From: Alicycliphilus denitrificans K601
GTDB taxonomy: Bacteria > Pseudomonadota > Gammaproteobacteria > Burkholderiales > Burkholderiaceae_C
Assembly: GCF_000204645.1 (NCBI RefSeq)
Contig: NC_015423.1
Coordinates: 1 to 64,000 of the forward strand
DNA: 64,000 nt
Direction: 5' to 3'
Shown: one piece after another, positions 49,620-57,417 of the stretch
Layout of the letters: every line of letters begins with the position of its first letter
How positions within the stretch are numbered: position 1 is the first letter of the stretch
The notes under the pieces: model-generated
Told to the model about the DNA's origin: nothing
What the model saw: the letters and a program-made list of their open reading frames with translations, nothing else
The model's database searches: none
Made by a program: the position numbers and the translations under genes

Positions 49620-49633
49620 AGACCATCATCAAC
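49620..49633 (+). promoter_or_regulatory. Shared leader element AGACCATCATCAAC, copy 2 (rep leader)
   Basis: It is identical to the copy at 45835-45848 and lies 50 bases before the rep start. No P3 promoter is near, so the element is not simply carried along with that promoter. Confidence 0.5.
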
Positions 49634-49683
49634 CCCTAACGGATCAACCCGCTTGGCAGCAAGAGACACATAAGGAGCAATGA

Positions 49684-50646
49684 ATGTCCCATCATAACAC
49701 AGACAGCGAAAGCGCAACACTTTTTCCACTTGGGCGAGGCGATGAGCCGGCAAGTGGGAACATCCTGGCCAGCGCCGTGCAACCTGACCTGTTTGTGGTG
49801 CTTGAGGCGATCCATGATTGGCCCGTTAAAGATGATGTGTCCTCAATGGAGTACCCCATCTTCTCCCTGTCAAAGAACCGCGACACGCGCATCCGCGTCT
49901 ATTCGCGTGCAGGCCGGAGCATTCGCATCATCCCGTCCGCTGTGGGCGCGGCTACAGTCTTCGACAAAGACATCCTGATCTACTGCATCAGCCAGATCGT
50001 GCGAGGGCACGATGCTGGCATCAAGGTTTCGCGCCGTGTCCGCGTGGACGTGTACCCGTTTCTGCTGGGAACGCGCCGCAGCACCGGAGGCGCGGCCTAC
50101 GAGCGCGTGGTGGACATGTGCCGGCGCTTGAAGGGCACCACCATTGAAACGAACGTCAAGACGAACGAGAAGGAACAGCTCGAAGGCTTCGGCTTGATCG
50201 AAGACTACCGCGTGACGACCTGGACGAAGAACGGCAAGGGCGCGCTGGAGTTGGAACTGACAATTTCTGAATGGCTCTACCGGGCCGCAATGGACTTCGA
50301 CATCCTCACGCTACACCCAGACTACTTCAGCCTTGGCCAAGCCCTGGAACGCCGCTTGTACGAGCTGGCCCGCAAGCACTGCGGCGATAAGGCATGGTGG
50401 GAAATCAGCTTGCCGTTGCTGCTGGAGAAAACGGGCAGCTCGCAGACCTTGCGCCGCTTCAAGCAGGAGATCAAGGAAATCGTGGAGCGCGACCCATTGC
50501 CCGACTACCGGATGTTCCTCGACGAGTCCGTGAAGCCCAACAAACTGGTCATCATGACCCGCGATAACGCCAAACTGGTATGCGAGGCCAACAAGGCCGG
50601 CAAGCTGTCCTGGGTGTCCTACTTCTTGCAAAAAAAGCTGACCTGA
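49684..50646 (+). CDS. repA: Plasmid replication initiator RepA (RPA family)
   Basis: This 320-residue protein resembles the replication initiator A family: RDTRIRVYSRAGRSIRIIPSAVGAATVFDKDILIYCISQI, a winged-helix region with FLLGTRRSTGGAAYERVVDMCRRLKGTTIETN, and a second winged helix with SLGQALERRLYELARKHCGDKAWWEI. It should bind the iterons immediately downstream and load host replication proteins. The ATG at 49684 is seven bases after AAGGAG. Broad-host-range plasmids often use this type. Confidence 0.9.
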   Translation: MSHHNTDSESATLFPLGRGDEPASGNILASAVQPDLFVVLEAIHDWPVKDDVSSMEYPIFSLSKNRDTRIRVYSRAGRSIRIIPSAVGAATVFDKDILIYCISQIVRGHDAGIKVSRRVRVDVYPFLLGTRRSTGGAAYERVVDMCRRLKGTTIETNVKTNEKEQLEGFGLIEDYRVTTWTKNGKGALELELTISEWLYRAAMDFDILTLHPDYFSLGQALERRLYELARKHCGDKAWWEISLPLLLEKTGSSQTLRRFKQEIKEIVERDPLPDYRMFLDESVKPNKLVIMTRDNAKLVCEANKAGKLSWVSYFLQKKLT

Positions 50647-50738
50647 CGCCCATGCAGAGGCTCGCCGCACTGCCCCAGCTTGACCACCGGCAGAGCCTCA
50701 ACCGCCCATCGTGGCCCCCTGGCCAGCGCCGGCCCGGA

Positions 50739-51076
50739 CTCGTCTATCGGCGTACATTTCGCCTTCTTGCCAAACTGCGCGAATTCGTCTATCGCGGTAC
50801 GGTTTACTCGTCTATCACCGCACACCCCTGTGCGACAAAACTACCGAAAAACCCGCGTCAGCATTGGATTTTTAGCCCGGAAGCATCCGAAAACGCCTTT
50901 TTTGCTGCCACGCTGAAAGCATCCGATACTGCCAAAAACACTCGTCTATCGGCGTACATTTGGCTACTTATCCACAGAAAAACCGGCCGTTTCGTCTATC
51001 GACGTACAAACACTCGTCTATCGCGGTACGTTTTTCTCGTCTATCGGCGTACAGCTTTCTCGTCTATCGGCGTACA
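50739..51076. other. oriV with eight iterons and two DnaA boxes
   Basis: Eight 18-base direct repeats of the type YTCGTCTATCGSCGTACA start at 50739, 50784, 50807, 50941, 50991, 51013, 51036 and 51059. The last four are 22-23 bases apart, about two helical turns. Perfect DnaA boxes TTATCCACA lie at 50968-50976 and 51120-51128. An AT-rich stretch with repeated TTTTAACG follows at about 51149-51176, a likely melting site. It lies 92 bp after rep. All iterons face the same way. Confidence 0.93.
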
Positions 51077-51182
51077 TGCCACTTAGAAAAAGTCTTACGC
51101 GACAAGGACTTACGACAGCTTATCCACAGCGTAACACGCGCGCGCGTTTTAACGCCTTCTTATTTAACGTTTTAACGCCGCC

Positions 51183-51418
51183 GAAGGGGGGGTGCCCCCC
51201 CTTCTCGAACCCTCCCGGCCGGCTTCGCCGTCCTCCCATCCCCCCAGGGGCTTTGCCCCTCGGCCTTCGGCCTCACCCCAAGTCGTGCGCGCCCTTGGCG
51301 CGAGTGCTTACAAAGCCCGGCTGCGCCGGGCGGGGGTGCTCCACCGCCCTGCAACCACGGTCTAAGCGGCTCAGGCCGTCCGCAAGCGGCCGTCCTGACC
51401 TGCCCCGCAAGCGGGGCA
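51183..51418. repeat. Cluster of GC-rich hairpins beside oriV
   Basis: Several perfect hairpins follow one another: 51183-51204 (GAAGGGGGGG stem, two-base loop), 51246-51260, 51262-51272, 51315-51331 and 51401-51418. No gene is convincing here. Such a cluster could stop replication forks, act as a single-strand initiation site, or be a control RNA. Confidence 0.55.
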
Positions 51419-51420
51419 CC

Positions 51421-52076
51421 CTACGGGCGCTAAGACACCGGATAAATCACGCCCGCCGCGTCCTACGGCCGCGCCGGCCGCTCAACCGGGCGCGCTGCGC
51501 GCCGTGGAAGACCGTCCCTGCTACACAACCGTCAAAAAGTCTTCAAAAGGGAGGGGCGAAGCCTTCCGCGATGGGCATGACGGCTTAAAAGGGCTGAAAT
51601 GGCCGCGCAGGAGGCCCGCTACGGCGTTTTCTGACCATTGGCCAGCCCTGACCCCTCGGACACCCGGAAAAATCGCTTGTAGCGCGTTCTGTGCGGTCGA
51701 TTTTTTTGCTGAACAGCTCATGCGAACCGCTGGCCAGCCACTGCCCTACGGCGGCCGCCTCGATGCGAGCCGGATGCCTGCCGGCGAAAGTGAACACGAT
51801 AGACGAATCACTGCCCGCGAAGGCTCTGTTTCCGGGGCTTGGCGGTCGAATTCGAGTGCCAGCACGCATGAAATCGGCCTGATCCTGGCTAACTTGCCCA
51901 TTTTTCCCGGCCTGGAGCCATTCGAGGCTCGGGCCGACGCGCCCGATTCGTCTATCGGGGGCTTTTCCAGAAGGACGGCCGCCGAGGTGGCCACCGACCT
52001 GCTTCCACCACCAGCTCGACGCCGGCACGCCGAAGGCAAGGGCGACGGCGGCCGATCCCGACCGGCACTTCGCCTG
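51421..52076. other. No gene seen; two isolated inverted iterons
   Basis: This 650-bp stretch has open frames but none with a credible start, domain or composition. It holds two half-length iteron matches, ATTCGTCTATCG at 51946-51957 and its reverse complement at 51798-51809, which face each other, and one P1 half-site (51784-51791). Confidence 0.55.
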
Positions 52077-52130
52077 TTGCGTTTGTTGTTGTTTGCTGTA
52101 AAATACAACATACAACAACAAACAACACAA
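52077..52130 (+). promoter_or_regulatory. kfrA promoter with inverted-repeat operator
   Basis: A -10 TAAAAT (52099-52104) follows TTGCGT (52077-52082) by 16 bases. A run of GTTGTTTG-type repeats on the left and CAACAACAAACAAC on the right forms a broad inverted repeat across the promoter. IncP-type KfrA represses itself at such sites. Confidence 0.65.
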
Positions 52131-52150
52131 TCAACCGAAAGGAGCCTGTC

Positions 52151-53188
52151 ATGGCAAGCGAAGCGATCATCACGGAAGAACTGATCTGTAAAGCCGCCGA
52201 ACAACTGGCGGCAGAGGGGATGCGCCCGACGAACGAGACGGTGCGCGAACTGCTGGCGAAGTGGACGAGCACGAAGGGCGGCAGCTACGCCACCATCGGC
52301 CCGGTGCTGCGCGCCTGGAAGGCCCGCCGCAAGGCTGCCGAGTCGGCCGAGCCGGTACGCGAGGCCGCGCCCCAGGTTGTGCTCGACAAGGTGCAGGGCT
52401 GGGCTTCGGACATGTGGGGCGTGGCCCTAGAGCTTGCCAATGGCCGCTTGGCCTCCGAGCGTGAATCCCTGGAGCGGGTGCGTCAGGAACTCGAAGCCGA
52501 GACAGCGGAGGCGCTGGCCCTGGCCGAGAAGCGAGAGGACGAGCGCGATGAAGCACGCCGGCAAGCCGCCGAGCTGACCGACCAACTCGCCAGCCTTCAA
52601 GTCGACGTGGCTGCGCAAACCGAACGGGCTGCGGCTGGTGAAGCACGGGCGGCAGAGCTGGAGAAGCGGGCCAATGAGGTGCATGACGACCTGAAGGCCG
52701 AGCGTGCGCGGCGTGATGAAGCGGAGGCTGCGCGCCGGACGGTGGAAGCCGAGCTTTCCACCCAGCGCGCGGACGTGGCCCGACTCTCCCAGCAAGCGGC
52801 AGACTTGGAGCGCGAGCTGGCCCAAGTTCGCGGTGAACTTGCGCGAGTGCAGGATCAAGGAGCGGCCGAGCTGGCGGCGGCGCGGAAAGAGCACGCCGAA
52901 GGGGCGGCTGCTCAACGTGCCCAGCATGATGCCGAGGTGGGGCGACTGAAAGATGCTCACCAGCAGGCATTGCACGACCAGAAGCAGCGCAGCGTGGAGG
53001 TCATCGGCAAGCTGGAGACTTCCAAGCAGCGCATGGAGGCCGAGCTGGACGAGGCGCGCAAAGAGGCACGCGATGCGGCCGCCCAACTTGGCCGGGTGAC
53101 AGGGGAACTCGACGCGCTGCGCAGTCAAGTCGCCAGTCAAGAGGCGACCATCCGGGGCTTCACCGCAAAGAAGGCTGACAAGACATGA
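52151..53188 (+). CDS. kfrA: KfrA-like coiled-coil DNA-binding protein
   Basis: This 345-residue protein has an N-terminal DNA-binding domain (LICKAAEQLAAEGMRPTNETVRELLAKWTSTKGGSYATIGPVLRAWKA), then an uninterrupted alpha-helical coiled coil from about residue 90 to 330. That is the KfrA design: autorepressor and plasmid-segregation helper that forms filaments. A clear AAAGGAG ribosome site and a repeat-rich operator precede it. The next gene overlaps its stop codon. Confidence 0.93.
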   Translation: MASEAIITEELICKAAEQLAAEGMRPTNETVRELLAKWTSTKGGSYATIGPVLRAWKARRKAAESAEPVREAAPQVVLDKVQGWASDMWGVALELANGRLASERESLERVRQELEAETAEALALAEKREDERDEARRQAAELTDQLASLQVDVAAQTERAAAGEARAAELEKRANEVHDDLKAERARRDEAEAARRTVEAELSTQRADVARLSQQAADLERELAQVRGELARVQDQGAAELAAARKEHAEGAAAQRAQHDAEVGRLKDAHQQALHDQKQRSVEVIGKLETSKQRMEAELDEARKEARDAAAQLGRVTGELDALRSQVASQEATIRGFTAKKADKT

Positions 53189-53685
53189 TCGGCTCCGCGT
53201 GGCTGCATCTGGCCAGCTTCGCGGTCATGCTGGTGGCGACCCGCACCGTTCGGCGCTGGACGTGGCTGTACGCCCTGTCCGCGCTGCCTGGCACGCTGGC
53301 CCATGAGGCTATGCACTGGATGGCCGGCTGGCTGTTTGGTGCGCGCCCGGTTTCCATGTCGATCCTGCCGCGCCGGATGCCTGACGGGGAGCTGCTGCTG
53401 GGGCGCGTGCTGTTCATGCGCCTGCGCTGGTGGAATGCGGTTCCCGTGGCCCTCGCGCCGTTCCTTCTCATCCCGTTGAGCGCCGGCCTGCTGTGGCATT
53501 CCGCTGGCTGGCCCGCTCTGGCGTGGCCCAGCCTTGGCCTGAAGCTCCTGGCGGTGCAATGCCTGCTGGCGACGTGGCCGAGTGGCCGCGATTGGTGGCA
53601 CGCCCTGGGCGGTGCAGCCGTGGCCGGGGCGCTGACGCTCGCTGGCCTCTACCTCTACAACCGTTTTGGCTTCGCCCTGCGGTGA
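53185..53685 (+). CDS. Membrane protein with HEXXH motif (site-2-protease-like)
   Basis: This 166-residue protein has several membrane helices and the zinc-type motif H40-EAMH44 in LPGTLAHEAMHWMAGWLFG, close to the first helices as in M50-like intramembrane proteases. A second metal-ligand motif was not identified. It starts in a four-base overlap with kfrA, and its stop codon lies in a P1 palindrome. A protease role is likely but not certain. Confidence 0.7.
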   Translation: MIGSAWLHLASFAVMLVATRTVRRWTWLYALSALPGTLAHEAMHWMAGWLFGARPVSMSILPRRMPDGELLLGRVLFMRLRWWNAVPVALAPFLLIPLSAGLLWHSAGWPALAWPSLGLKLLAVQCLLATWPSGRDWWHALGGAAVAGALTLAGLYLYNRFGFALR

Positions 53686-53702
53686 CTTTCGCGCGCGAAA
53701 GT
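53685..53702. repeat. P1 palindrome, perfect, at a gene end
   Basis: ACTTTCGC-GC-GCGAAAGT is perfect. Its first base is the last base of the stop codon of the HEXXH gene. The next P1 copy is 9.8 kb away, across the efflux cassette. Confidence 0.8.
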
Positions 53703-53717
53703 CCGCGCTTGCGTGTT

Positions 53718-53742
53718 ATTTGCTTTCACAATGAAAGCAAAT
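53718..53742. promoter_or_regulatory. P2 operator, third copy (longest dyad)
   Basis: TGCTTTCA-CAA-TGAAAGCA is extended by ATT and AAT to a perfect 25-base dyad. It stands 11 bp before the P3 palindrome of promoter 3, so two regulators may act here. Confidence 0.75.
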
Positions 53743-53754
53743 AAACGCCAATAT

Positions 53755-53786
53755 CTATTGACGGTCAATAGTTTGACGGGTAGAAT
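53755..53786 (+). promoter_or_regulatory. P3 operator/promoter 3
   Basis: CTATTGAC-G-GTCAATAG (53755-53771) gives TTGACG (53758-53763) as -35; TAGAAT (53781-53786) follows after 17 bases. It drives the 73-residue gene, the methyltransferase and probably the PLD nuclease. The leader resembles the one after promoter 2. Confidence 0.83.
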
Positions 53787-53858
53787 ATAGGCATTGCTTC
53801 AGTGATGAGGCGATGCCCCGGCAGGGGTGACGGTGAGCAGACCAGACCCCAGCCGCTT

Positions 53859-53872
53859 AGACCATCTTCAAC
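53859..53872 (+). promoter_or_regulatory. Shared leader element, copy 3 (AGACCATCTTCAAC)
   Basis: It differs by one base from the two other copies and lies 23 bases before the start codon. GTGAGCAGAC is found 25 bases further upstream, as in the leader after P3 promoter 2. Confidence 0.55.
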
Positions 53873-53895
53873 CCTTCCGCATAAGGAAAACGACC

Positions 53896-54117
53896 ATGCA
53901 GACCGCCCACGTCGCCCAGGCCAACACCACCGCCCAAGCCACGGATTACCCGCAATGGGTGATCGTTGAGAACGCCGGCACCGATGCCGAAGACGTGTGG
54001 AGCGACCACCACACTTTCAAGGCGGCGCTGAAGGAGCTGGAGAGCTGCGGCGGGACGGATAACGGCTTCGACCTGATGAAGCGCCTCCCCGATGGCACCC
54101 TGACCACGGAATTCTGA
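53896..54117 (+). CDS. Small acidic protein, unknown
   Basis: This 73-residue protein has TDYPQWVIVENAGTDAEDVWSDHHTFKAALKELESCGG and an acidic character. No family recognised. It is the first gene after P3 promoter 3 and ends three bases before the methyltransferase. Small acidic proteins in such positions can mimic DNA and block restriction, but I see no proof of that here. Confidence 0.65.
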   Translation: MQTAHVAQANTTAQATDYPQWVIVENAGTDAEDVWSDHHTFKAALKELESCGGTDNGFDLMKRLPDGTLTTEF

Positions 54118-54120
54118 CCC

Positions 54121-55035
54121 ATGCGCTGCATCGACCTCTTTGCGGGGGCCGGTGGCTTCACCGAGGGCGCGCGCCTTGCCGGCGCGCGCGTCGTGTGGGC
54201 CGCAAACCATTGGCCGCTCGCTGTTCAGTACCACCAGACCAACCACCCGGACACTTGGCACGAGTGCCAAGACCTTCAGCAAGCCGACTGGCGCGCGGTG
54301 CCCGCGCATGATGTTGTGCTGGCTTCGCCAGCCTGCCAAGGGCATTCGAGGGCAAGAGGCCGCGAACGGCCGCACCATGACGCGCTGCGCAGCACGGCTT
54401 GGGCCGTGGTGGCTTGCGCGGAATATCACCGCAGCCCGGTGATCCTGGTCGAGAACGTGCCGGACTTCGAGAAGTGGGTGCTTTATCCGGCTTGGCGCGA
54501 TGCGCTGCGCCGGCTGGGCTACGCCGTTTCGCCGCATCTGGTCGATGCGGCCGATCATGGCGTGCCGCAGAACCGGCAACGCCTGTTCCTGGTCTGCACA
54601 CGCTCGCGGCGGCCGCTGCGTTTGAGCCTGCCGCGCCGCGAGCACCGACCCATTGCCGACGTGATCCAGTGGGATGCCCACCCGTGGAGTCCGATCGCCA
54701 CGCCCAGGCGCAGCGAAAAGACGCTGCGCCAGATCGCGGCGGGCCGTGCTGCGCACGGCGACCGCTTCTTGATCCCGTACTACTCCAGCGGGAGCGGCCT
54801 CACTGGCCGCAGCATCCACCGGCCTGTCGGCACCATCACGACCCGCGACCGCTGGGCCGTGATCGAGGGCGACCGGATGCGAATGCTTGCCGTGCCCGAG
54901 GCACGGGACGCTATGAGCTTTCCGCCGTCCTACGTCCTCCCCAACGTCCACCGCGATGCCATGCACCTGCTGGGCAATGCCGTCTGCCCCGTGGTGGCCG
55001 CTGACTTCCTCAACGAGCTGCGCCTTGCGGCTTGA
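54121..55035 (+). CDS. Orphan C5-cytosine DNA methyltransferase
   Basis: This 304-residue enzyme has motif I DLFAGAGGFTEG, the catalytic motif IV as SPACQGHS (alanine where most have proline before the cysteine), motif VI VENVPDF, motif VIII QNRQRLFLV and motif X HLLGNAVCP. The target-recognition region is short. No restriction endonuclease is encoded next to it, so it is probably protective: methylating the plasmid in the new host shields it from restriction. It is promoted by P3 promoter 3. Confidence 0.93.
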   Translation: MRCIDLFAGAGGFTEGARLAGARVVWAANHWPLAVQYHQTNHPDTWHECQDLQQADWRAVPAHDVVLASPACQGHSRARGRERPHHDALRSTAWAVVACAEYHRSPVILVENVPDFEKWVLYPAWRDALRRLGYAVSPHLVDAADHGVPQNRQRLFLVCTRSRRPLRLSLPRREHRPIADVIQWDAHPWSPIATPRRSEKTLRQIAAGRAAHGDRFLIPYYSSGSGLTGRSIHRPVGTITTRDRWAVIEGDRMRMLAVPEARDAMSFPPSYVLPNVHRDAMHLLGNAVCPVVAADFLNELRLAA

Positions 55036-55057
55036 TCGAACTTCCTGGAGCTACCCC

Positions 55058-55675
55058 ATGAAACCCTCTCGCTTCCTTCCTGTGATCCTCGCCGGCCTCG
55101 CCTTGAGCTGGGCCGGCTCCGCTTCCGCCTACAAGCCCGGCGTGCTGCGCGAGCTGGCCGATGCCATCGAGACAGCCGCGCCCGTATCCGTGCCTGCGGC
55201 CGGCTCCATCGAGGTGGGCTTTTCTCCCAAAGGCGGGGCCGAGGCCCTGGTGCTTCGCGTCATCGACTCCGCGAAGACAGACATCAAGGCACTGTCCTAC
55301 AGCTTCACCAGCCCGCGCGTGGTGGCCGCGCTGCTGCGCGCGGCCAAGCGCGGGGTGGCCGTTTCCCTGGTGGCCGACTACAAGAACAACGTCACCGACG
55401 ACCGGAGCGGAAAGGGCCGGGCGGCCCTTTCGGCGCTGGCTGAAGCTGGCTGCGACGTGCGCGTAATTTCCGCTTACCCGATCCACCATGACAAGGTGCT
55501 GATCGTGGATCGCCAGACTGTCGAGCTGGGGAGCTTCAACTACTCCGACGCGGCCGCGCGCGTGAATTCGGAGAATGTCCTGGTGAACTGGAATAATCCG
55601 GCGCTGGCCAAGGCATATCTGGCCCATTTTGATCGCAACTGGCGGCAATCCGAGCCTTTCCGTGCCCGGTATTAA
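55058..55675 (+). CDS. Exported PLD-family nuclease (Nuc/EndA-like)
   Basis: This 205-residue protein has a signal peptide (LPVILAGLALSWAGSASA) and one phospholipase D motif, H-H-D-K in AYPIHHDKVLIVD, followed by GSFNYSDAAARVNSEN. That is the plan of the pKM101 Nuc endonuclease, which works as a dimer in the periplasm. A nuclease that cuts any DNA there might act on competing or stray DNA. It has GGAG before the ATG. It follows the methyltransferase by 22 bp. Confidence 0.9.
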   Translation: MKPSRFLPVILAGLALSWAGSASAYKPGVLRELADAIETAAPVSVPAAGSIEVGFSPKGGAEALVLRVIDSAKTDIKALSYSFTSPRVVAALLRAAKRGVAVSLVADYKNNVTDDRSGKGRAALSALAEAGCDVRVISAYPIHHDKVLIVDRQTVELGSFNYSDAAARVNSENVLVNWNNPALAKAYLAHFDRNWRQSEPFRARY

Positions 55676-55694
55676 CAGGAACTCGGAGAACATC

Positions 55695-55754
55695 ATGACC
55701 GTCGATTTTTTCCTCATTGACGCCCCGCACGCCGTCCCCCAGGAATTCCAGGGT
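55695..55754 (+). pseudogene. 5' fragment of a backbone gene cut by the efflux cassette
   Basis: After a good GGAGA site, ATG at 55695 begins VDFFLIDAPHAVPQEFQG and is then disrupted where the cassette starts at about 55754. A possible 3' part of the same gene lies just after the TetR gene, at 62533-62610. The parent family is not recognised. The junction bases show no obvious target duplication. Confidence 0.5.
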
Positions 55755-55801
55755 AGTTCTTCGGCGACAGCGAGAAAGCAGCGTAAGTGTCGAATCTCCA
55801 T
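55754..55801 (-). pseudogene. Truncated LysR-type regulator (first 16 residues)
   Basis: Read on the reverse strand from 55801, the sequence is MEIRHLRCFLAVAEEL, the classical start of a LysR-family transcription factor, and it then breaks off at about 55754. This pins the left edge of the inserted DNA. It lies directly after the end of the outer-membrane efflux gene. Confidence 0.7.
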
Positions 55802-55815
55802 TTCGCCTCCTGTTG

Positions 55816-57417
55816 TCAGTACAAAGGCCGTTTGAGAGTCGCAGCGTTGTAGCCGCTCATCTCACCGAGTTCATCCAGTTCAGGCCTGTCGCCGCTTTTG
55901 TGGCGCTGCGCGACTGCCTCGCCCTGCGGTCCGGGCAAGGCGTGTGACCAGCCGCCGGCCAGCGTCTTGTAGACCGCCACCAACGCCGTCGCCCTGCGGG
56001 TGGCGCTTTGTGCCAGCAAGTCTTCGGACTCCAAGCGTGAACGTTCGGCCTTCAGCACATCCAAAACATGGATGGCGCCGCCCTCAAATTGCAGGCGAGC
56101 CGTCTTGGCTGCCCGGCGGCTGGCCTCGGTCGCCTGTACCAGCATGGCGTACTCGGTCTGCGCGCGCGATAGGCGTACCAGCGCGTTCTCGGTTTCTTCC
56201 ATGGCGCGCAGCACCGTGCGCTCGTATACCGCCAAGTTTTCGGCAGTGGCTGAATTGGCCGCCGCGATGCGCGACCGCACCCGGCCCACGTCTAGGAAGG
56301 AACCACCCACACCGAGCGAGATCATTCGCGTTTCACTATCACGCTCGAACAACGAACCAAAGCCCAACGCCTGCGTGCCGATCAGCCCTCCCAACGTAAA
56401 GCGAGGGAACAGGTCTGCCATGGCTACGCCGATACGCGCAGTGGCCGCAGCCAGCCTACGTTCTGCCGCAGCCACATCGGGACGGCGACGCAGTAGATCG
56501 CCCGGTGCACCGGCGTTGATCTGGGCGGGCAGCTCAGGCAAGGCTGCGGGGTGATCCAGCACTTCGGCCATCGCCGCAGGCGTGCGGCCAGTGAGCACGG
56601 CAATGCGGTGGGCGGCCACAGCAGCCTCAGCTTCAAGCGGCGGAATGCGCGAGCGTGTCAGCGCCAATTGCGTGCGGGCGCGGTCGGCATCGAACGACGT
56701 GCCCCGGCCGTTCTCGAACAAGACCTCGATCAGCCGCAGCGTATCGGCTTGGTTGATTTCGTTGTCCCGCGCGACCTGTAATTGCACTTGCAAGCCGCGC
56801 AAGCGGAAATAGGCGTCGGTCAACTCGGCCACCATAGCCACTTGTACGCCCGCCAGGTCGGCTGCGCTGGCCTCGGTCTCGGCGCGCTGCGATTCCACGC
56901 TGCGCCGCACTCGGCCAAAGAAGTCCAATTCCCAGATCACGGATAGGCCAGCCGAATGCAGATCGTTATCCCGGTCGGAGCGGGACGCATCCGGTGCTTG
57001 TGCAGCACTGGCGCGCTGGGTACTGATTTCACCGGACGCGCCCAGCGTCGGATAGTAGTCTTGGCGACGTTCGCGCGACAGTGCGCTGGCTTGCTCGTAG
57101 CGCGACAGTGCTATGCGGATGTCGTGATTGGCGTGAAGAGCATTCTCCACCAAAGAGTGCAGCACCGGGTCATCCAGTTCCCGCCAGAATTGCGCATCGG
57201 CCTCCGGTACAAGCTGGGACACGGCAACGGGGTCTTGGCGGGCATACGTCACTGCCTGGGGCGCGGCAGGTGCCTTGTAATTCGGCCCTACTGCGCAAGC
57301 TGCCAGCGTCAACGCCACCAAAGGGAGCAGTACCAGATGTGGCATCCGACGTAGGCATGGTCGGATGCGGGATGGCGTTTGAAGCATGACGGAATCAGTC
57401 CTTGTGGAGTCAGTCAT
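55816..57417 (-). CDS. RND outer-membrane channel (OprM/OprN-like)
   Basis: This 533-residue lipoprotein has a lipobox (LTLAAC), the outer-membrane factor repeat pattern (AQFWRELDDPVLHSLVENALHANHDIRIALSRYEQA, later LGVGGSFLDVGRVRSRIAAANS) and a tail with AVYKTLAGGW. It forms the trimeric exit channel for the pump. I chose the ATG at 57417, with GGAGG ten bases upstream; it overlaps the pump gene stop by eight bases. It is the last gene of the efflux operon. Confidence 0.93.
   Translation of the reverse strand: MTDSTRTDSVMLQTPSRIRPCLRRMPHLVLLPLVALTLAACAVGPNYKAPAAPQAVTYARQDPVAVSQLVPEADAQFWRELDDPVLHSLVENALHANHDIRIALSRYEQASALSRERRQDYYPTLGASGEISTQRASAAQAPDASRSDRDNDLHSAGLSVIWELDFFGRVRRSVESQRAETEASAADLAGVQVAMVAELTDAYFRLRGLQVQLQVARDNEINQADTLRLIEVLFENGRGTSFDADRARTQLALTRSRIPPLEAEAAVAAHRIAVLTGRTPAAMAEVLDHPAALPELPAQINAGAPGDLLRRRPDVAAAERRLAAATARIGVAMADLFPRFTLGGLIGTQALGFGSLFERDSETRMISLGVGGSFLDVGRVRSRIAAANSATAENLAVYERTVLRAMEETENALVRLSRAQTEYAMLVQATEASRRAAKTARLQFEGGAIHVLDVLKAERSRLESEDLLAQSATRRATALVAVYKTLAGGWSHALPGPQGEAVAQRHKSGDRPELDELGEMSGYNAATLKRPLY

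Noticed and set aside
50739-51076. Iteron array as a CRISPR
   Set aside because: Repeat units are 18 bases with 4-5 base gaps in the regular part, next to rep and DnaA boxes, with no spacers of constant length or cas genes.
51504-52184. A 226-codon open frame between oriV and kfrA
   Set aside because: It has no domain or good ribosome site, and it runs over the kfrA promoter and start; its composition resembles noncoding DNA.
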